From the NCBI RefSeq assembly GCF_019746015.1, contig NZ_JAIESM010000032.1, forward strand, positions 62,001-126,000: 64,000 nucleotides of DNA. Reading direction: 5' to 3'. Source of the stretch: Sphingomonas sp. Lineage in GTDB: Bacteria > Pseudomonadota > Alphaproteobacteria > Sphingomonadales > Sphingomonadaceae. Both the position numbers and the translations under genes were made by a program. Every line of letters begins with the position of its first letter. Position 1 is the first letter of the stretch. Shown here piece after piece: positions 61,754-64,000 of the stretch. Under the pieces are notes generated by a model, which did no database searches, was not told where the DNA came from, and saw only the letters and a program-made list of their open reading frames with translations.

Positions 61754-62566
61754 TCAGCGCAGCGCGCCGGCGACCAGCTTGTGCAGCTTGGTGTGCAGGC
61801 CGTCATTGGCGGCCAGATATTCGCCGCGTTCGATCATCCGGTCGCCGCCGCGATAATCAGTCACATAACCGCCGGCTTCCTTCACCAGCAACAGGCCGGC
61901 GGCGACATCCCAGCGGGCCAGGCCCGATTCCCAGAACCCATCATACCGGCCCGCCGCCACCCAGGCGAGATCGAGCGCGGCCGAGCCGAAGCGGCGGATG
62001 CCCGCGACCGAGGGCGCCACCGCGCCGAAAATCCGGCTCCACTGCGCGAAATCGCCATGCCCCAGAAACGGAATGCCGGTGGCGATCAGCGCTTCCGACA
62101 GCTCGCCCCGCGCCGACACGCGCAGCCGCTGGTCGGTGAGCCACGCCCCCCGGCCCTTTTCCGCCCAGAAGCTTTCATCGGTCAGCGGTTGATAGACCAG
62201 CGCGGCAATGGTTTCCCACTTGCCGCCGGGCTTGGGCTCCTCCGCCGCGATCGAGATGGCGAAGTGCGGAATGCCGTGCAGGAAATTGCTGGTGCCGTCG
62301 AGCGGATCGACCACGAAGCGCGGCTTGTCGGGGTTTCCCTCCACCTCGCCGCGTTCCTCCATCACGAACGCCCAGTCGGGCCGCGCGGCGCTCAGTTCCT
62401 CGAACAGCGTCTGCTCGGCGCGCTTGTCGGCCATGCTCACGAAATCGGCCGGCCCCTTGCGGCTCACCTGCAGGTGCTGCACCTCGTTGAAGTCGCGGCG
62501 CAGGCGCGGCGCCGCCTTGCGCGCAGCGCGTTCCATGACGGTGATCAGGCCGGAATGCGAAACCAT
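61754..62566 (-). CDS. suhB: Inositol-1-monophosphatase family protein
   Basis: A 270-residue lithium-sensitive phosphatase fold. The metal motifs are EERGE (motif with Glu), VVDPLDGTSNFLHGIPHF (DPxDGTxNF) and LARWDVAAGLLLVKEAGG (WDxAAG). It hydrolyses inositol-1-phosphate or similar sugar phosphates; bacterial SuhB can also associate with transcription complexes. No neighbours suggest a specific pathway. Confidence 0.9.
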   Translation of the reverse strand: MVSHSGLITVMERAARKAAPRLRRDFNEVQHLQVSRKGPADFVSMADKRAEQTLFEELSAARPDWAFVMEERGEVEGNPDKPRFVVDPLDGTSNFLHGIPHFAISIAAEEPKPGGKWETIAALVYQPLTDESFWAEKGRGAWLTDQRLRVSARGELSEALIATGIPFLGHGDFAQWSRIFGAVAPSVAGIRRFGSAALDLAWVAAGRYDGFWESGLARWDVAAGLLLVKEAGGYVTDYRGGDRMIERGEYLAANDGLHTKLHKLVAGALR

Positions 62567-62649
62567 AGTTCAATTCCTGTATAAATTATGTTTCACATTG
62601 ACAGATCGCACGTGGCGATACAGCCTGCCGAAGCTTGGAGTAGCCGATC

Positions 62650-62952
62650 ATGTCGAAATGGACTCTACCCATTATCGCTGTTGCCGCGGCCATCGCTTTC
62701 GTCACAAAGCCATCAATTGAAAAACATAAAGCGGTGGTCGACGCCAGTTTTTCGCAAGCACGCCAGAACAGTTGGTCTTCAGGAAACCTTGGCCAGTGGA
62801 TGGGCATTGCCGCGATCGACAATCTCCGATCCGCCGATTACGAAGACTATATTCTTGCCTCTCGATACAAAGTCAAACTACAAGAAAAAACTGTAATTGA
62901 CTGTTTCGGAGTGCTCGGCAACGTGATGTGCTCTCGTCCGTCCGAAAACTAA
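62650..62952 (+). CDS. Small exported or anchored protein, lower GC
   Basis: A 100-residue protein with a hydrophobic N-terminal segment (about 5-20, TLPIIAVAAAIAFVT) and a short mature domain ending ILASRYKVKLQEKTVIDCFG then VLGNVMCSRPSEN; the two Cys near the end may form a disulfide. It is like DUF4359-type proteins, but I would not insist. Codon use is AT-richer than neighbours, so horizontal gain is possible. It sits between the convergent suhB and efp genes. Confidence 0.6.
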   Translation: MSKWTLPIIAVAAAIAFVTKPSIEKHKAVVDASFSQARQNSWSSGNLGQWMGIAAIDNLRSADYEDYILASRYKVKLQEKTVIDCFGVLGNVMCSRPSEN

Positions 62953-62953
62953 A

Positions 62954-63517
62954 TCAATCCGCGCGCCGGACGTAGGTCTGCTCGTACACGTCAACCACAA
63001 TCCGCGTGCCCGCGCCGATATGCGGCGGCACCATCACGCGCACGCCATTGTCGAGCACCGCCGGCTTGTAGCTGGACGAGGCGGTCTGCCCCTTCACCAC
63101 CGCATCGGCTTCCACGATGGTCGCCTCGATGGTGTCGGGCAGCTGCACGCTGATCGCTTCCTCGTCGTAAAGCTCCATCACCACGTCCATCCCGTCCTGC
63201 AGGAAGGCAGCGGCGTCACCCAGCAGGTCGCGCGGCAGCGTGGTCTGCTCGTAATTCTCCTTGTCCATGAAGACGAGCATGTCGCCCTCGGGATAGAGGA
63301 ACTGGAAGTCCTTGGTGTCCAGCCGCACGCGCTCCACCGTTTCGGCCGAGCGGAAGCGGACATTGTTCTTGCGGCCATCGCGCAGGTTCTTCATTTCAAC
63401 CTGCATATAGGCGCCGCCCTTGCCGGGCTGGGTGTGCTGGATCTTCACCGCACGCCAGATGCCGCCTTCATATTCGATGATGTTGCCGGGGCGAATGTCA
63501 ACGCCGCTGATCTTCAT
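62954..63517 (-). CDS. efp: Elongation factor P
   Basis: A 187-residue three-domain translation factor that rescues ribosomes stalled at polyproline runs. The tip loop has the modified-Lys position in [17 protein letters not shown]; the OB domains follow, with [18 protein letters not shown] and the C-terminal [25 protein letters not shown]. The Pro12 run of TonB in this window is an obvious customer. It precedes thiE on the same strand by 42 bp. Confidence 0.96.
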   Translation of the reverse strand: MKISGVDIRPGNIIEYEGGIWRAVKIQHTQPGKGGAYMQVEMKNLRDGRKNNVRFRSAETVERVRLDTKDFQFLYPEGDMLVFMDKENYEQTTLPRDLLGDAAAFLQDGMDVVMELYDEEAISVQLPDTIEATIVEADAVVKGQTASSSYKPAVLDNGVRVMVPPHIGAGTRIVVDVYEQTYVRRAD

Positions 63518-63559
63518 GCAAGCCGCCTGTGATACTGGAATGAGAAAGAAAGCGGCGCT

Positions 63560-64000
63560 TTAGCCATCCGCGCCCGATCCGGCAAGCACCCTGGCAAAGG
63601 CGCGCACGGCCGCGTCTTCGTCACCCGCCCAGACCGCGCCCGACACTGCTAGAAAATCGGCGCCGGCCGCCACCAGCGGCGCGGCATTGGCGGGCGTGAT
63701 GCCGCCGATCGCGACGCAGGGCAGCTCGAACAGCGTGGTCCACCAGCTGAGGATGACAGGCTCGGCATGATGCTCCACCTGCTTGGTGGTGGTGGGGTAG
63801 AAGGCGCCGAACGCGACATAGTCCGCCCCCGCCTCCCCCGCTTCCATCGCCAGATGGCGGCTGGCGTGGCAGGTGACGCCGATCTGCGCCGCCGGCCCCA
63901 GCGCGGCGCGCGCCTCCCGCGGGTCGCCATCGCTCTGGCCCAGATGGACGCCGTCGGCGCCCAGCCGTTTGGCAAGCGCAATGCTGTCATTGACGATGAA
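63560..64000 (-). CDS. thiE: Thiamine phosphate synthase, C-terminal part
   Basis: The 3' 147 codons of a TIM-barrel synthase joining HMP diphosphate and thiazole phosphate; the start lies beyond the window end. Clear family blocks are [20 protein letters not shown] at the edge, [38 protein letters not shown] and [30 protein letters not shown], with the phosphate-binding Gly-rich loop. It reads towards efp. Confidence 0.93.
   Translation of the reverse strand, partial: FIVNDSIALAKRLGADGVHLGQSDGDPREARAALGPAAQIGVTCHASRHLAMEAGEAGADYVAFGAFYPTTTKQVEHHAEPVILSWWTTLFELPCVAIGGITPANAAPLVAAGADFLAVSGAVWAGDEDAAVRAFARVLAGSGADG

Overview
The window is about 64 kb of a GC-rich (roughly two-thirds G+C) alphaproteobacterial chromosome. 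It most likely comes from the order Sphingomonadales (Sphingomonas or a close relative). The basis is the family content: a UPF0262 protein, a tonB-exbB-exbD-exbD cluster with a Pro-rich TonB, a cobA-DUF2849-cysI-DUF934 sulfite reductase cluster, DUF1285-nudix-cca, and efp beside thiE. The short intergenic palindromes of the CGTCACCCCGGCCTTG type also fit. Nearly all of the sequence looks like core chromosome. There is one tRNA, no rRNA, no CRISPR, no integrase and no recognisable transposase.

Layout. 1-6.6 kb: tail of a hydroxyacid dehydrogenase, PsiE, a TetR/YdhR divergent pair, an Fe-S-like nitronate monooxygenase homologue, a glycosyltransferase, a DUF2235 hydrolase and an alpha/beta hydrolase. 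6.6-13.1 kb: SelO, AstD, then a sulfite reductase/siroheme operon (cobA, DUF2849, a small exported protein, cysI, DUF934). 13.1-16.9 kb: dnaB facing UPF0262, a GH25-like protein, cdd and dcd. 17.1-19.7 kb: TonB energising system ending in a clear terminator. 20-26 kb: folB with an overlapping, apparently frameshifted partner, GST, GNAT, GrpB, DUF1285, nudix and cca. 26-30 kb: a PAS-GGDEF-EAL protein and parC. 30-35.5 kb: DUF4349 lipoprotein, kynurenine-pathway pair (hydrolase and kynU), purC, purS, purQ. 36-38.2 kb: queuosine-precursor transporter, tRNA-Arg(UCU), DUF3237 and a Cys-rich MarR regulator. 38.2-42.7 kb: a signalling block (stand-alone receiver, TPR sensor kinase with a degenerate receiver, EAL protein). 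43-47.9 kb: a TetR-EmrA-EmrB-OprM tripartite drug efflux operon. 48-55.6 kb: a Baeyer-Villiger monooxygenase, malate synthase G, MarR, and the tyrosine/homogentisate genes hppD and hmgA. 55.6-57.2 kb: an ECF42 sigma factor with its DGPF partner. 57.2-64 kb: coniferyl aldehyde dehydrogenase, prepilin peptidase, thiolase, YbjN, SuhB-like phosphatase, efp and the 3' part of thiE.

How the genes work together. Several sets look co-transcribed, with ATGA-type overlaps: cobA to DUF934 (siroheme made for the adjacent hemoprotein), UPF0262 to cdd, purS-purQ, hydrolase-kynU, DUF1285-nudix-cca, the efflux operon, and DGPF-ECF42. Aromatic amino-acid breakdown appears twice (kynurenine and homogentisate routes).

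Most worth a second look: the split phosphorelay (hybrid kinase whose receiver has lost its phosphorylation residues, followed by an intact single-domain receiver), a 17-codon ORF with a strong ribosome binding site in the only large gene-free interval, a GH25 homologue lacking its catalytic Glu, a CX2CX3CX22C cluster in the nitronate monooxygenase homologue, a MarR protein with a C-terminal four-Cys motif and a perfect operator, and an AT-rich 37-bp perfect palindrome. I found no convincing wholly new multi-gene system.
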